DNA of 64,000 bases from Deinococcus aerolatus (GCF_014647055.1 NZ_BMOL01000003.1:178924-242923), one strand, 5' to 3'. Positions 7,931 to 18,061 are shown, counted from the stretch's first letter. Numbers and translations: made by a program. Notes: generated by a model from the letters alone, not told the origin.

Positions 7931-8698
7931 TCAGGTCACGGCCAACGCCATCTTCTCCAGCGCCGCCGCGATCTGCCGCGCCCCTTCCAGCAACCGGGGG
8001 CCGGGGCGGCCCAGGCCACTTTCGGGAACCGCGATGACCGGAATCCCCAGCCCACGCGCCTCGATCACCTCGGGCCGCAGTTTTTTCGCGCCGCACCACG
8101 AACACACGATCAGGTCCGGCTGTGCCTCACGCACCTCGTCCAGCGTCAGGGGGGTACTGCGGCCCGGGCGCGTGGCCAGGGCATTGACCGCCCCCATCCC
8201 GGCCAGCAGTTCCGTGACCCACGAGTCGCGCGTGGCCGCGATGATCGGGCGCGGCCACCACTCCACCAGCACGCGCGGAGGGCGGAGAGAGGCGCGGCGC
8301 AGGCTGGCGAGGTCCGCTTCAAGTTGCGCTGCCACCTCCTGCCCCCGGCGCTCCAGCCCGATGGTCTTCCCGATCAGCCGGATGTCATCCAGGGTGCCGG
8401 CCACCGTAACCGGATCGAGGATCAAAGTCGGCAGGCCGCGAGCGTGCAGACCGTCCACGACGCGCTGCATGCCCGGCACGCTGAGGCTGGCGAGGACCAG
8501 ATCAGGCCGGGTCTGCGCCACGGCGTCCAGATCAATGTCGAGGTCCGGCCCCACCCGGACAGCACGTTCCAGGCCCGGCGCGTCGCTGTGCGAGTCGGCG
8601 GCCACCACCCAGTCCGCCGCGCCCAGCGCCGCCAGAATGTCCGAATTGCTGGACACCAGGGAGGCCAGCCGTAAAGGGGAAGAGGGGCCGCAATCCAT
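7931..8698 (-). CDS. Cobalamin/iron-siderophore binding-fold protein without signal peptide
   Basis: A 255-aa periplasmic-binding-protein type III fold, BtuF/FhuD-like. Visible segments are RLASLVSSNSDILAALGA, DLDIDLDAVAQTRPDLVLAS, a central long helix (residues ~105-135) and EVREAQPDLIVCSWCGAKK. There is no signal peptide or lipobox, and a TAGACT -10 (8706-8711) only 7 nt before the ATG argues against a longer N-terminus. A cytosolic location is therefore likely, which is odd for the family. No permease or ATPase gene is adjacent. Confidence 0.75.
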   Translation of the reverse strand: MDCGPSSPLRLASLVSSNSDILAALGAADWVVAADSHSDAPGLERAVRVGPDLDIDLDAVAQTRPDLVLASLSVPGMQRVVDGLHARGLPTLILDPVTVAGTLDDIRLIGKTIGLERRGQEVAAQLEADLASLRRASLRPPRVLVEWWPRPIIAATRDSWVTELLAGMGAVNALATRPGRSTPLTLDEVREAQPDLIVCSWCGAKKLRPEVIEARGLGIPVIAVPESGLGRPGPRLLEGARQIAAALEKMALAVT

Positions 8699-8827
8699 GC
8701 AGGACAGTCTAGCGACGCGGCGGCGCGGAGCAGGGCCATCATGACGCCTTCACGGTTGTGTCTTTCGGCATTTTCCGCGCGTGCAGCGCGGTCAAAAGCC
8801 CCCTGACCGTGTGGTAACCTGTGGGTC

Positions 8828-9490
8828 ATGAAGAACACGTTCGCCGTCACCATCACGCTGCTGTTGGCCCTGACGCTGGCTGGCTCGGTTGCGGGTTACC
8901 GCATGGCCACCACCCCGCACCACGCAGAAGCCCATGACGAGACCAACGCCGTCTCTGAAGAAGCCCCCAGCGCCAACGTCGCCGCCACAGGTGCGGCGGG
9001 TGCCCCCGGCGCACTGGGCGACGTGAAGCCCGATCAGGCCGGCGGCACCACCAGCGGACCCGAGGGGGCCGTGGCCCGGCCGGGCGGCGACATGAGTGGC
9101 AACGGCGCGCCCAGCGGCGACACCGAGCAGGCCCAGGCCGGCACACCCAGCACCCCAGACACCACCAGCAACGAGCAGGCCGCCACCGGTAACCCGCCGG
9201 CCGCCACCGCCGTGGCCGGAGAGACCCAGGGTGACGCCTCGGCAGGCCAGGAGCTGTACGTCAGCAACTGCTCCGGCTGTCACGGCGCGGACGGTGGCGG
9301 CGGCATTGGCCCCAGCCTGAAACTGGCCAACGGTCCCAAGTCGTGGACGGTCACCCAGTTTAATACCGTGCTGCGCGAGGGCAAGCTGCCCGACGGCGAG
9401 GAACTGGGCGCCATCATGCCCCGCTTCACGGAGACCCAGCTGACCGACGCCGATATCGCCAATGTCTTTGCCTACGTCAAGACCTTCTGA
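8828..9490 (+). CDS. Membrane-anchored cytochrome c
   Basis: A 220-aa protein with an N-terminal membrane anchor or signal (residues ~5-24). A low-complexity Ala/Pro/Gly/Thr linker spans ~30-135, and a single class I cytochrome c domain follows. The heme site is C148-S-G-C151-H152, and the likely axial ligand is Met197 in AIMPRFT. It would carry electrons on the outer face of the membrane. A TAACCT -10 (8815-8820) 7 nt before the ATG indicates a leaderless transcript. A strong terminator follows. Confidence 0.9.
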   Translation: MKNTFAVTITLLLALTLAGSVAGYRMATTPHHAEAHDETNAVSEEAPSANVAATGAAGAPGALGDVKPDQAGGTTSGPEGAVARPGGDMSGNGAPSGDTEQAQAGTPSTPDTTSNEQAATGNPPAATAVAGETQGDASAGQELYVSNCSGCHGADGGGGIGPSLKLANGPKSWTVTQFNTVLREGKLPDGEELGAIMPRFTETQLTDADIANVFAYVKTF

Positions 9491-9511
9491 CCCTCCACTG
9501 CTGCTCCGCCG

Positions 9512-9536
9512 GCCTGCCCACGCGGCAGGCTTTTTT
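9512..9536 (+). terminator. Rho-independent terminator after cytochrome c gene
   Basis: Perfect 7-bp stem GCCTGCC/GGCAGGC with a 5-nt loop, followed by six T residues, 22 nt after the stop codon. Confidence 0.92.
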
Positions 9537-9590
9537 GATGGCGGTGGCCTGCCGGGAACCCTCGCGCGCCGGGCCGCGTAGTTTAAGGGT

Positions 9591-11201
9591 ATGGCTCCCC
9601 TCAACATTCCCTTTCTGAACAAGGATTCCAACCTGCCCGGCGGCATGACCCACCCGACCTGGGTTGTGCTGGACGTCACCGGACCGTATCCGGAGCGCAA
9701 CCCCAGCAACCCGATTGCCGCGCTGCTCAGCCGCACCGAGACGCTGGAGGCGCTGGAAGCCCGCATCGACAAGCTGGGCAACGCCGAGTGGCTGCACGGC
9801 GTGCTCGTGAAGATCTCCGAATTCACGGCCTCCCCCGCCGCCGCACACGCGGTCCGGGGCATGCTGGGACGGCTGGCAACCAATAAGCGTGTAGTGGCCT
9901 ACCTGCCTCAGCTGACCATGACCGCCCTGATCGCCGCCAGCGGCGCGAAGGAGATTGCCGCGCCCGAATCGGCGGACGTGCTGCTGGGCGGCTTCGGGCT
10001 GGAGCAGACCTATCTGGGCGAGTTCCTCAAGAAGCACGGCATCGAGTTCGAGAACCTGAGAATCCGCGAGTACAAGGCCGCGCTGACCCGCTTCTCTCAG
10101 GACCACATGGACGACGCCAACCGCGAGCAGCTTCAGGCCTACATCGACGGTCTGGAAGCCGCCTGGGCCGATGATCTGGCAGCGGCGCGTGGCGTGGAGC
10201 GCGGGGTGGCTGCCGCGTGGCTGGCCGGCGACCTGACCAGCGCGCAGGGGGCGCTGGACGCCGGCCTGATCACCAAGGTGGCCTACGAGGACGAACTCGT
10301 CGGTCCCGGTACCCGTCCGCTGGCCGCCGTGATTGACCTGCTGATGCCGCGCAAATTCGGCAGCCCGAAGGCAGGTAAGGTGGCGATTGTGCCGGTGATC
10401 GGCACCATCGTGACGGGCAAGAGCCGCAACAACGCGCTGCCCCTGCCACTCCTGGGCGGCCCGATGGCCGGATCGGACACGGTGGTGGCGGCGCTCAAGC
10501 GGGCAAAAGAGGACAAGGACACCCGCGCCATCGTCCTGTACGTCAACAGCGGCGGCGGCAGCGCGCTGGCCTCGGACCTGATGTGGCGCGAGGTCTCCAC
10601 CAGCGAAAAGCCGGTGGTGGTGGTTATGGGCGAGTACGCGGCCAGCGGCGGGTACTACGTCGCCACGCACGCCAGACACATCGTCGCCTCGCCGTACACC
10701 CTGACCGGCAGCATCGGCGTGGTGAGCGGCAAGCCGATCCTGCAGGAATTCAATGCCCGCCAGGGCCTCAATCCCGAACGGGTGGGCCGCGACCGCGCCC
10801 TGATGTACAGCGCCAGCCGCCCCTACAACGACGACGAACGCCAGCACGTCGAGCGCGGCATTCTGGAGGTTTACGAGCGCTTCACCTCCAGGGTGGCCGA
10901 GGGCCGCAAGATGAGCAGGGACCAAGTCAATGCCCTGGGGCGCGGGCGCATCTGGAGCGGCCACGACGCGCTGGAACGCGGGCTGGTGGACGAGCTGGGT
11001 GACCTGCGCACCGGCATCGAGCGCGCCTGCGAATTCGCCGGGCTGCCCTACGACGCCCCGGTGTACACCGCCACCCCCAGGAACGCCGGACCCCTGCCCG
11101 AATTCGTGCAGGAGGCTGGCCGCGCCGCTCAGATCAACGTCTGGCCCTTTGGCCGCGAACGGGTGCTAACGTGGTTCGATCAGGAAGTGAAGGTGCGCTG
11201 A
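9591..11201 (+). CDS. sppA: Signal peptide peptidase SppA-like S49 protease
   Basis: A 536-aa tandem-domain S49 peptidase of the long (67K) type. The catalytic Ser is Ser352 in YAASGGYY, preceded by the substrate-binding VNSGGGSALASD. The general-base Lys sits in the first domain (Lys162 in REYKAALTRF), as in E. coli SppA. There is no obvious N-terminal membrane anchor, so the enzyme may be soluble and act on peptides at the inner membrane face. A TAGTTT -10 (9579-9584) lies 6 nt before the ATG, so it is leaderless. Confidence 0.9.
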   Translation: MAPLNIPFLNKDSNLPGGMTHPTWVVLDVTGPYPERNPSNPIAALLSRTETLEALEARIDKLGNAEWLHGVLVKISEFTASPAAAHAVRGMLGRLATNKRVVAYLPQLTMTALIAASGAKEIAAPESADVLLGGFGLEQTYLGEFLKKHGIEFENLRIREYKAALTRFSQDHMDDANREQLQAYIDGLEAAWADDLAAARGVERGVAAAWLAGDLTSAQGALDAGLITKVAYEDELVGPGTRPLAAVIDLLMPRKFGSPKAGKVAIVPVIGTIVTGKSRNNALPLPLLGGPMAGSDTVVAALKRAKEDKDTRAIVLYVNSGGGSALASDLMWREVSTSEKPVVVVMGEYAASGGYYVATHARHIVASPYTLTGSIGVVSGKPILQEFNARQGLNPERVGRDRALMYSASRPYNDDERQHVERGILEVYERFTSRVAEGRKMSRDQVNALGRGRIWSGHDALERGLVDELGDLRTGIERACEFAGLPYDAPVYTATPRNAGPLPEFVQEAGRAAQINVWPFGRERVLTWFDQEVKVR

Positions 11202-11221
11202 GATCCAAACCTGATCAGACC

Positions 11222-11266
11222 ACCAGAACGCCCCTCTCCCGTCATGGACGAGGGGCGTTCTGGTGA
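11222..11266. terminator. 16-bp perfect hairpin between convergent genes
   Basis: A 16-bp perfect inverted repeat (11222-11237 and 11251-11266, arms CACCAGAACGCCCCTC and its complement) with a 13-nt loop. It lies between the stops of sppA (+) and the DdrA-like gene (-). No T-run follows on either strand, so it may be a U-less bidirectional terminator or an mRNA-stabilising end. Confidence 0.7.
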
Positions 11267-11278
11267 TTGGAACGGCGC

Positions 11279-11878
11279 TCAGCTTTTCAGGATGGCGTGC
11301 AGTTCCTTGTAGATGGCCCGGCTCTCTTCCAGCGTCTCGCCGTAGCCGCGCATCAGGATGCGGGCGGCCTCTCCCCCCCGGCCCGCCGCCTTGAGCTGGT
11401 CCAGCAGGTCATCGATGTGGTTGCGGGCCTTTTCCATCTGCGGGTCGCGCGGCGGCTCCGGCGGCAGCGGCGCGGCGGCGGGCGGGCCAGGCAGCGGCGT
11501 CACGTCCTCCAGATCCGAGGTGTTGGGTCCGTCCTCGGCGTCGTATTCCACCCAGGGAATCTCCCCGGCGGGGGCCACGCCGAAACTGCGGGCCGCGTCG
11601 GCCAGCGCGGCCCATTTGGCGTCGTTCAGGGTGTGGCCGCCCGACAGGCCCTCGCGGGTCACGCCCAGCAGGGTCAGGCGGGCGCGGACCACCGGGGGCT
11701 GCACGCTGTCGCAGGCCCAGGCCAGCGCCCACTGCGGGTCGGCCGCCTCCAGGTGCAGGGCCAGCTGATCCAGGTCCGGAACGGGAATGACGCGCGCCTG
11801 GTCCCCCCGTACTTCCAGGGTGGCCCAGGCGCTCATGCTGGCGCGGAGGGCTTCGCGCACGCGGTCAAATTCAGGCAT
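11279..11878 (-). CDS. Divergent DdrA/Rad52-like single-strand annealing protein
   Basis: A 199-aa protein. The segment PPVVRARLTLLGVTREGLSGG followed by ALADAARSFGV resembles the core of DdrA/Rad52-Rad22 proteins (GRLTVLGVTRE..., then a KRAAVxFG helix). The upstream ALHLEAADPQWALAWAC fits the 'RLD...GPxxW' strand of that fold. Residues ~125-145 are a Pro/Ala linker, and the C-terminus is helical (DLLDQLKAAG...RAIYKELHAILK). A role in protecting or annealing DNA ends is inferred from family only. A TAGACT -10 (11886-11891) 7 nt before ATG 11878 fixes the start. No radiation-response palindrome is visible upstream. Confidence 0.6.
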   Translation of the reverse strand: MPEFDRVREALRASMSAWATLEVRGDQARVIPVPDLDQLALHLEAADPQWALAWACDSVQPPVVRARLTLLGVTREGLSGGHTLNDAKWAALADAARSFGVAPAGEIPWVEYDAEDGPNTSDLEDVTPLPGPPAAAPLPPEPPRDPQMEKARNHIDDLLDQLKAAGRGGEAARILMRGYGETLEESRAIYKELHAILKS

Positions 11879-11979
11879 GTCCGGAAGTCTAAAGGGCCGG
11901 GGGGCCAAAAGTCTAAGGAGGGGTTTGGCGTTTGTTGGCGGCGTGGAGTTGCCGCTCCCCCAGCCGATTTCCGGGCCAG

Positions 11980-14358
11980 CTAAGTTCCGGGCGTCAGTGT
12001 CAGCGTCCGCACGCGGCCCCAGTCTGCCGCGTCGGTGCTCATGGGCAGGTACTGGCCCTCTATCCACATGGGCTGCTGATCGCTGACGTGGTCGCCCAGC
12101 GGGTTGCCGCCCTGGCCCAGGCTGCCGATGAACACGCTGCTGTTCATGTCGCTCAGGTCAATGATCTGGCGGTAGCTGGCGCCGTGGGTCTGCCGGAAAG
12201 TGCCCTGCTCAGGGCGGGCGACGTTCACGGTGTTGGTCCCGCCGCTGGTGGGCGCACTGTGGTTGAACAGCCACGCCAGCGCCGTCACGTCGCCGAAAGC
12301 GCGGTGGTTGCTGGCCACCTGATGCAGTCGGCCGTAGGTCCAGTCCGCCGGATCGGCCCCCAGGCGGGCGCTCAGGTCGTCGGCCGCGCGCCCGAGGCTG
12401 GCGCGCAGCTCGGCAGCGCAGTTCTGAATCTGGGCAGCCACGTTGCGGCACAGTTCGCCGTCGGACTGGAGCTGTTTCAGGACGCTCAGGCTATTGAGGG
12501 TGGCGGCGTTGCCCAGCTCATCCTGGGCCATCTTCTGCAGCTGCATCAGCCACGCCTCGAAGACGGTGGGGGCCACGGCGTCGGCCCGCATGTTGCCGTC
12601 CCACCCGCGCAGCAGCTCCAGCGCCTGCCGGCTGAGCTCGCCGTCAGGCTGCGTGGCCAGCAGCGCGTCCTTCATGTCCTGCCACACCAGGCTGACGGTA
12701 TCGAGCTGCACCGCCTTCACGTCCTGCACGGTCAGGCCGTCGGGCTTGGCGGTCAGCAGGTCGGTGATGCGCGCGGCGCGGTACGGCTCGGCCCAGTTGC
12801 GCTCGTTGCCCAGGCTGTAGGCGTAGCTGTCCGGCACGACCTTGTTGTTGGCCGTGACCACCAGGCCGTCGGCGGGGTTGTAGGTGTGCGGCAGGCCCTC
12901 GAAGGGAATGAACCCGGTCCATTCGCGGCTGCCATCGCCGCTGACCGGCAGGCTGCCGTCCCAGCCGTCGCGCAGCGGCACCCGGCCCGGCGCGTAGTAG
13001 CCGGTGTTGCCGTCCACGTCGGCGTAGACGAAGTTCTGGCTGGGGGCCACGTAGCGGGTCAGGGCCGCCTTGAAGTCGTCCCAGTTCTGGGCGTAGTTCA
13101 GCCCCAGAAAGGCATCCATGGTGGTGTCGCCGGGTTGCAGGGCGGTCCAGCGCAGGGCCACGCGCGGCCCCACGTCGGACGCGCCCGCGTCGCTGACCAC
13201 CGGGCCGTGTCGGCTCTCGCGTACAGTCAGGGTCACGTCGTCGCCGCCCTTGACCTTAATAATTTCCTGGCGCTGGGTGAACGAAGCGTCGGCGGGTTCA
13301 ATGTACAGGTCCTGCACGTCGGGGTTGGTGTTGGTCACGCCCCAGGCCACGCGCTCGTTGCGCCCGATCACGATGGCGGGAAGGCCCGGAATGCTGGCCC
13401 CGATGGCCTTCAGGGTTGGACCCTGGAGATCGGCCAGATACCACAGCATCGGGCTGGTCAGCGCCAGATGCGGATCGTCGGCCAGGATCGGCTTGCCGCT
13501 GGCAGTGCGGCTGCCGCCGATCACCCAGTCGTTGCTGCCCTTGCCCGGAACCGCCTGCAAGCCCAGCTCGCGGGCGGCGTTCAGATGGGCCTGCAGGGCG
13601 TCGATGGCCGACTCCGGCAGCGTGGCGGTGTCCAAGCCGGCCCCCGGCTGCGTCCCCGTCTTCGCCAGCTCATCGCCGCTGAGGATGGTGGGGCCGTCCG
13701 CTGGGTAGGGGGCGGTGACCTCGTCCAGCCCCTGCTGTCCCAGGCGCTGCATGACGCGGGTGTTCAGCACCTCGTCCTCCATGTTGCCGCCCAGGTCATA
13801 GGCCATCAGCTTGCTCCAGGACACGCTGTCCACCTCCTTCCAGGGTTCAGGCGTGTAGCCCAGGATGCGGAATTCAGGCGCCACCTGGCCCTGCGCCATC
13901 GCGGCGTTCACGCCCGCCGTGTAGGCCTGCACCAGACGGCGGGCCTGCTCCGAGAGGGCGGGCAGCACCGTTTCGGCGGCCTTCTGAAAGCCCCAGGTCC
14001 GCAGAAATTTATCCTGGGCCAGCGCGGGTGCGCCCAGCACCTCGGACAGGCGGCCCGCCACCACGCGGCGCTGGAAGTCCATCTGCCACGCGCGGTCCTG
14101 CCAGTGCACGTAGCCCAGCGCGAACACGGCGTCCTCGTCGGTCTGCGCGCGGATGTGCGGCACGCCCCACCTGTCACGGGTGACGGTGGCCGGACCGCTC
14201 AGACCGCCCAGGGTGACCTCACCGCTTACCTGCGGCGTGGACGTGGCCCTGGCCCACAACACCACGCCCAGTACCGCCACCAGCACGATCAGCAACAACC
14301 ACAGCAGCCCCCTCCCTATTCCCTTTAACGCATGCCCCACCGATCCACGTCGTGCCAT
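11980..14358 (-). CDS. Penicillin acylase family N-terminal-nucleophile hydrolase
   Basis: A 792-aa exported Ntn hydrolase that is expected to cleave itself into two chains. The N-terminal membrane segment (residues ~15-33, LLWLLLIVLVAVLGVVLWA) anchors or exports it. The autoprocessing site is Ser275 in GKGSNDWVIGGSRTASGKP, followed by ADDPHL, both diagnostic. Family members hydrolyse amide bonds in beta-lactams or acyl-homoserine lactones; the natural substrate here is unknown. A GGGGGAG ribosome site supports ATG 14358. The gene stands between the DdrA-like gene and the TctDE-like locus, all on the minus strand but separated. Confidence 0.9.
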   Translation of the reverse strand: MARRGSVGHALKGIGRGLLWLLLIVLVAVLGVVLWARATSTPQVSGEVTLGGLSGPATVTRDRWGVPHIRAQTDEDAVFALGYVHWQDRAWQMDFQRRVVAGRLSEVLGAPALAQDKFLRTWGFQKAAETVLPALSEQARRLVQAYTAGVNAAMAQGQVAPEFRILGYTPEPWKEVDSVSWSKLMAYDLGGNMEDEVLNTRVMQRLGQQGLDEVTAPYPADGPTILSGDELAKTGTQPGAGLDTATLPESAIDALQAHLNAARELGLQAVPGKGSNDWVIGGSRTASGKPILADDPHLALTSPMLWYLADLQGPTLKAIGASIPGLPAIVIGRNERVAWGVTNTNPDVQDLYIEPADASFTQRQEIIKVKGGDDVTLTVRESRHGPVVSDAGASDVGPRVALRWTALQPGDTTMDAFLGLNYAQNWDDFKAALTRYVAPSQNFVYADVDGNTGYYAPGRVPLRDGWDGSLPVSGDGSREWTGFIPFEGLPHTYNPADGLVVTANNKVVPDSYAYSLGNERNWAEPYRAARITDLLTAKPDGLTVQDVKAVQLDTVSLVWQDMKDALLATQPDGELSRQALELLRGWDGNMRADAVAPTVFEAWLMQLQKMAQDELGNAATLNSLSVLKQLQSDGELCRNVAAQIQNCAAELRASLGRAADDLSARLGADPADWTYGRLHQVASNHRAFGDVTALAWLFNHSAPTSGGTNTVNVARPEQGTFRQTHGASYRQIIDLSDMNSSVFIGSLGQGGNPLGDHVSDQQPMWIEGQYLPMSTDAADWGRVRTLTLTPGT

Positions 14359-14532
14359 TGAGTCTCCCCCTAGATGAATGTTTGTATTGAGTGCAATTTG
14401 GTGACGTGCAGCATAGCGACTGGCAGGGTCACAGGGGACAGCACGCCTGCGCGCGGCCTGTCCGGAGACGCATGACAGGTGGGCGGCAGGGAAATACAAG
14501 CGTTCAGCTCTGCAATCCCGCCCAGCAGGTCT

Positions 14533-15231
14533 TTACCTCGCGTCAGACGTGTCGGTGGAGAGGTAAAGCTTGGCGGGCCGCCCCGACTGCCCGTAGTGGT
14601 GGTCCAGGCTGGCCTCCCCGGTGCGGACCAGATGTTCCAGATAGCGCCACGCGGTCACGCGGCTCAGGCCCACCCGCTCGCCCAGGTCCTCAGCGCTGAC
14701 GCTACCTGCCGCAGCGCGCAGGGCGGCGGCCACCCGCTCCAGGGTATGCGGGTCAATGCCGCGCGGCAGGCCCCCCACGGCGCTGGGGATCACACCCAGC
14801 ACCCGGTCCAGCTCGGCCTGGTCCAGCCGCGGCCCGCCCTCATGCGCGGGACGGCGGGCGCGGTGACGGGCCACCAGTTCAGCCAGCCGCGCACCGGTGA
14901 ACGGCTTAATCAGGTAGTCGAAGGCCCCGTGCGCCAGCGCCAGCCGCACGCTGGCCTCGTCATCGGCGGCGGTGATCAGGGCCACGTCGGTCAGGAGGCC
15001 CGCCGCACGCCAGTGGTGCAGCAGGCCCAGACCGCTGCCGTCGGGCAGATGCACGTCCAGCAGGATCAGATCCGGTTGCAGGGCGCGGGCCAGCGCGTCG
15101 CCCTGGGCGCAGCTGGCAGCGCTGCCCACCACATGCACGCCGGGGTCCCGCTCCAGCAGGTCACGGTTGACGCGGGCCACGCGTTGATCGTCCTCGACGA
15201 GCAGCACGCGCACGGGGGGAGCGGGCGTCAT
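14533..15231 (-). CDS. CitB/DctR-type response regulator
   Basis: A 232-aa regulator. The receiver occupies residues 7-122, with the acidic pocket Asp14/15, phospho-acceptor Asp59 ([13 protein letters not shown]) and Lys in YLIKPF. The C-terminal DNA-binding part has a helix-turn-helix ([21 protein letters not shown]) as in CitB/DcuR/DctR regulators of C4-dicarboxylate and citrate uptake. It overlaps the histidine kinase by ATGA at 15228-15231. Its likely target is the divergent tctCBA operon, where a tandem repeat lies upstream of the promoter. Confidence 0.9.
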   Translation of the reverse strand: MTPAPPVRVLLVEDDQRVARVNRDLLERDPGVHVVGSAASCAQGDALARALQPDLILLDVHLPDGSGLGLLHHWRAAGLLTDVALITAADDEASVRLALAHGAFDYLIKPFTGARLAELVARHRARRPAHEGGPRLDQAELDRVLGVIPSAVGGLPRGIDPHTLERVAAALRAAAGSVSAEDLGERVGLSRVTAWRYLEHLVRTGEASLDHHYGQSGRPAKLYLSTDTSDAR

Positions 15232-16841
15232 CCACCCACCTGTTCAGCCGGCGCGGAAGGAGTGGAAAGCGCAGGCAGCGGTGCGGGCAGGCTGACCTCG
15301 AACACGGTCTGCCCGCCGCGCCGGTGGTGCCGCAGGTGCCCGCCCAGCGCCCCCACGCGGGCCAGCACCCCGGCCAGCCCGTGCCCCCGCCCCTCGCCCT
15401 TGCTGCTCACGCCACGCACGAAAACCTGCTCGCCCAGGCCGTCCGGCACGCCAGGACCGCTGTCCTCCACTTCGATCTGCACGCCCTCGGGGTCCTCGCC
15501 GATGGACACGGTCACGCGGCCCGGCTGGCCGGCCAGCGCCTCGAAGGCGTTCTCGGTCAGGTTGCCCACCGCCGTGACCAGCGTGTCGGCGTGCCGTTCC
15601 CAAACAGGCGAGAGGACGCTGCCCTCGGCCACCGCGAACTCGATGCCCAGCTCCTGCGCCCGCTCGCGCTTGCCGGCCAGTAGCGCCACCAGACGCGGCA
15701 CCTGGACGTCGCGCAGCAGTTGCCGGAACTGGGCGTCCGAGCGGATCTCGGCGTTCAGCACGCGCAGGGCTTCCTCCGGGCGGTCCAGTTGCAGCAGGCC
15801 GGAAATAACGTGCAGGCGGTTCTGGTACTCATGCGTCTGGGCGCGCAGCACGTCCACGAAGCCGCGGGCGTGGGTCAGCTCCTCAGCCAGCGCCAGCGCC
15901 TGTGCGCGGTCCCGGAAACCCGAGACGAAACCGCCGCCCTCCAGCGGCTCCAAGTTGACCAGCAGCGGCTCGCCGCGCAGGGTCAGTTCCAGGTTCTGCT
16001 GCCGGGCCGCCACGCCGCCGCGCGTCAGGCGGGCTAGTTCAGGCCAGCCCTGCTCCAGCGGGTACGGGGTGGGGCGCTGGCCCAGCACCTCGGCGGCACG
16101 GTCACTGACCAGCGTGACCCTTCCCGCCGCGTCCACCGCGATCACGCCCTCGCGCAGCGCGGCCAGCACGGCGCGTTGCTGCCGGGCCAGCGCGGCGATT
16201 TCCTCCGGCTCCAGGTTCAGGATCTCGGCGCGCAGCCGGCGGGCCGCCCACACCGCGCCCCCACTGCCCAGCGCCAGCGCCAGCACGAACCACGGCGCCA
16301 GACCACTCAGCGCCTCGCCCACCAGGGACCACACCTGCGGCATCAGGTAACCGGTGCTGACCACGCCCACCACCTCTCCGGCCTGCCACACCGGGACCTT
16401 GCCGCGCACGCTGACGCCCAGGCTGCCGCGCGCCACGCTCACGATCTCGTGGCCCGCGAAGGGTTCAGCGTTATCGCCCCCCTCCATCGGCAGGCCCAGC
16501 CGCGCCGGCACCGGGTGCGCCAGCCGGAGGCCCGCACGGTCCCCCACCACGATAAAGTCGGCCTCTGCCGCGCCGCGCAGCGAGTTGACACGGGCGTTCA
16601 GTGCCGGGTTGGGCTGGCCGGACGCCGCGCCCACCACCACCTCCGGCAGCCGGGCCACCAGACGGCTGGCCGTCAGCGCCCGCTCGCCCAGCCGCGCGCG
16701 GGCCTCGCCGTACAGCTGCCACGACTGCACGCCCACCAGCAACGCCGTCATGCCGCACAGCACCGCCAGATGCCAGCGCACCAGACGGCCTTGCAGCCCT
16801 CCTCTGGGCAGGCTGGAATGGGGGCGGGAGGCAGGGGTCAT
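15228..16841 (-). CDS. CitA/DcuS-like sensor histidine kinase
   Basis: A 537-aa membrane kinase. TM1 is at about 26-47, then a periplasmic sensor of about 125 residues (sCache/PDC type by position), TM2 near 173-195 and a cytoplasmic PAS region. The SPOB-type dimerisation motif is [17 protein letters not shown] with His337. The ATPase domain carries [10 protein letters not shown] and DSGPGVPDG...GRGHGLAGV. This architecture belongs to the CitA/DcuS/TctE-like group sensing carboxylates. The divergent tricarboxylate transporter genes fit that ligand class. Start is ATG 16841. Confidence 0.9.
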   Translation of the reverse strand: MTPASRPHSSLPRGGLQGRLVRWHLAVLCGMTALLVGVQSWQLYGEARARLGERALTASRLVARLPEVVVGAASGQPNPALNARVNSLRGAAEADFIVVGDRAGLRLAHPVPARLGLPMEGGDNAEPFAGHEIVSVARGSLGVSVRGKVPVWQAGEVVGVVSTGYLMPQVWSLVGEALSGLAPWFVLALALGSGGAVWAARRLRAEILNLEPEEIAALARQQRAVLAALREGVIAVDAAGRVTLVSDRAAEVLGQRPTPYPLEQGWPELARLTRGGVAARQQNLELTLRGEPLLVNLEPLEGGGFVSGFRDRAQALALAEELTHARGFVDVLRAQTHEYQNRLHVISGLLQLDRPEEALRVLNAEIRSDAQFRQLLRDVQVPRLVALLAGKRERAQELGIEFAVAEGSVLSPVWERHADTLVTAVGNLTENAFEALAGQPGRVTVSIGEDPEGVQIEVEDSGPGVPDGLGEQVFVRGVSSKGEGRGHGLAGVLARVGALGGHLRHHRRGGQTVFEVSLPAPLPALSTPSAPAEQVGG

Positions 16842-16892
16842 CAGCGTTGCCGGTCATTCTAGAACCGTGCCTGCCCAGGCTGACCCGGTTCC

Positions 16893-16927
16893 GTGCATTG
16901 TGTTCACGGCTGTGCATTGCGCTCACG
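16893..16927. promoter_or_regulatory. Tandem 16-bp direct repeat, candidate response-regulator operator
   Basis: GTGCATTGTGTTCACG (16893-16908) and GTGCATTGCGCTCACG (16912-16927) differ at two positions and start 19 bp apart. Each also has GTG-N9-CAC symmetry. They lie about 30 bp upstream of the tctC -35 and between the divergent sensor kinase and transporter genes, a usual place for an activator site. Confidence 0.6.
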
Positions 16928-16957
16928 AAAAACGGCGTGCCAGACGGCCTCTTCCTC

Positions 16958-16986
16958 TTGCTTCGATTCCACCGGGGGGCTACGCT
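16958..16986 (+). promoter_or_regulatory. Sigma-70-like promoter of tctC
   Basis: TTGCTT (16958-16963) and TACGCT (16981-16986) separated by 17 bp, giving a leader of about 55 nt before the GGAGG ribosome site and ATG of tctC. The tandem repeat lies just upstream. Confidence 0.55.
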
Positions 16987-17046
16987 TCATTCCACGCACA
17001 ATCCAAACCCGCGCCTCACCGCGCATCACTTTTCGGAGGTTCCATC

Positions 17047-18003
<957 letters not shown>

Positions 18004-18020
18004 GCCGCTGACCCGGCGGT

Positions 18021-18061
18021 GGGGCGGAGGGGAGTTCCACGGCCCCTCCGCCCCTTTCTTT
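18021..18061 (+). terminator. Intra-operon terminator/attenuator after tctC
   Basis: A perfect 12-bp GC stem (18021-18032 with 18043-18054, arm GGGGCGGAGGGG), a 10-nt loop and TTTCTTT. It lies between tctC and tctB and would reduce read-through to the permease genes. Confidence 0.85.

Noticed and set aside
11879..11979. Radiation/desiccation response motif upstream of the DdrA-like gene
   Set aside because: The AT-rich 17-bp palindrome expected for this motif is not present here, nor obviously elsewhere in the window.
11932..14328. 798-codon open frame on the plus strand opposite the penicillin acylase gene
   Set aside because: Low-complexity His/Arg/Gly-rich translation with no domains; the opposite strand carries a complete, motif-bearing Ntn hydrolase. 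It is a high-GC antisense shadow.
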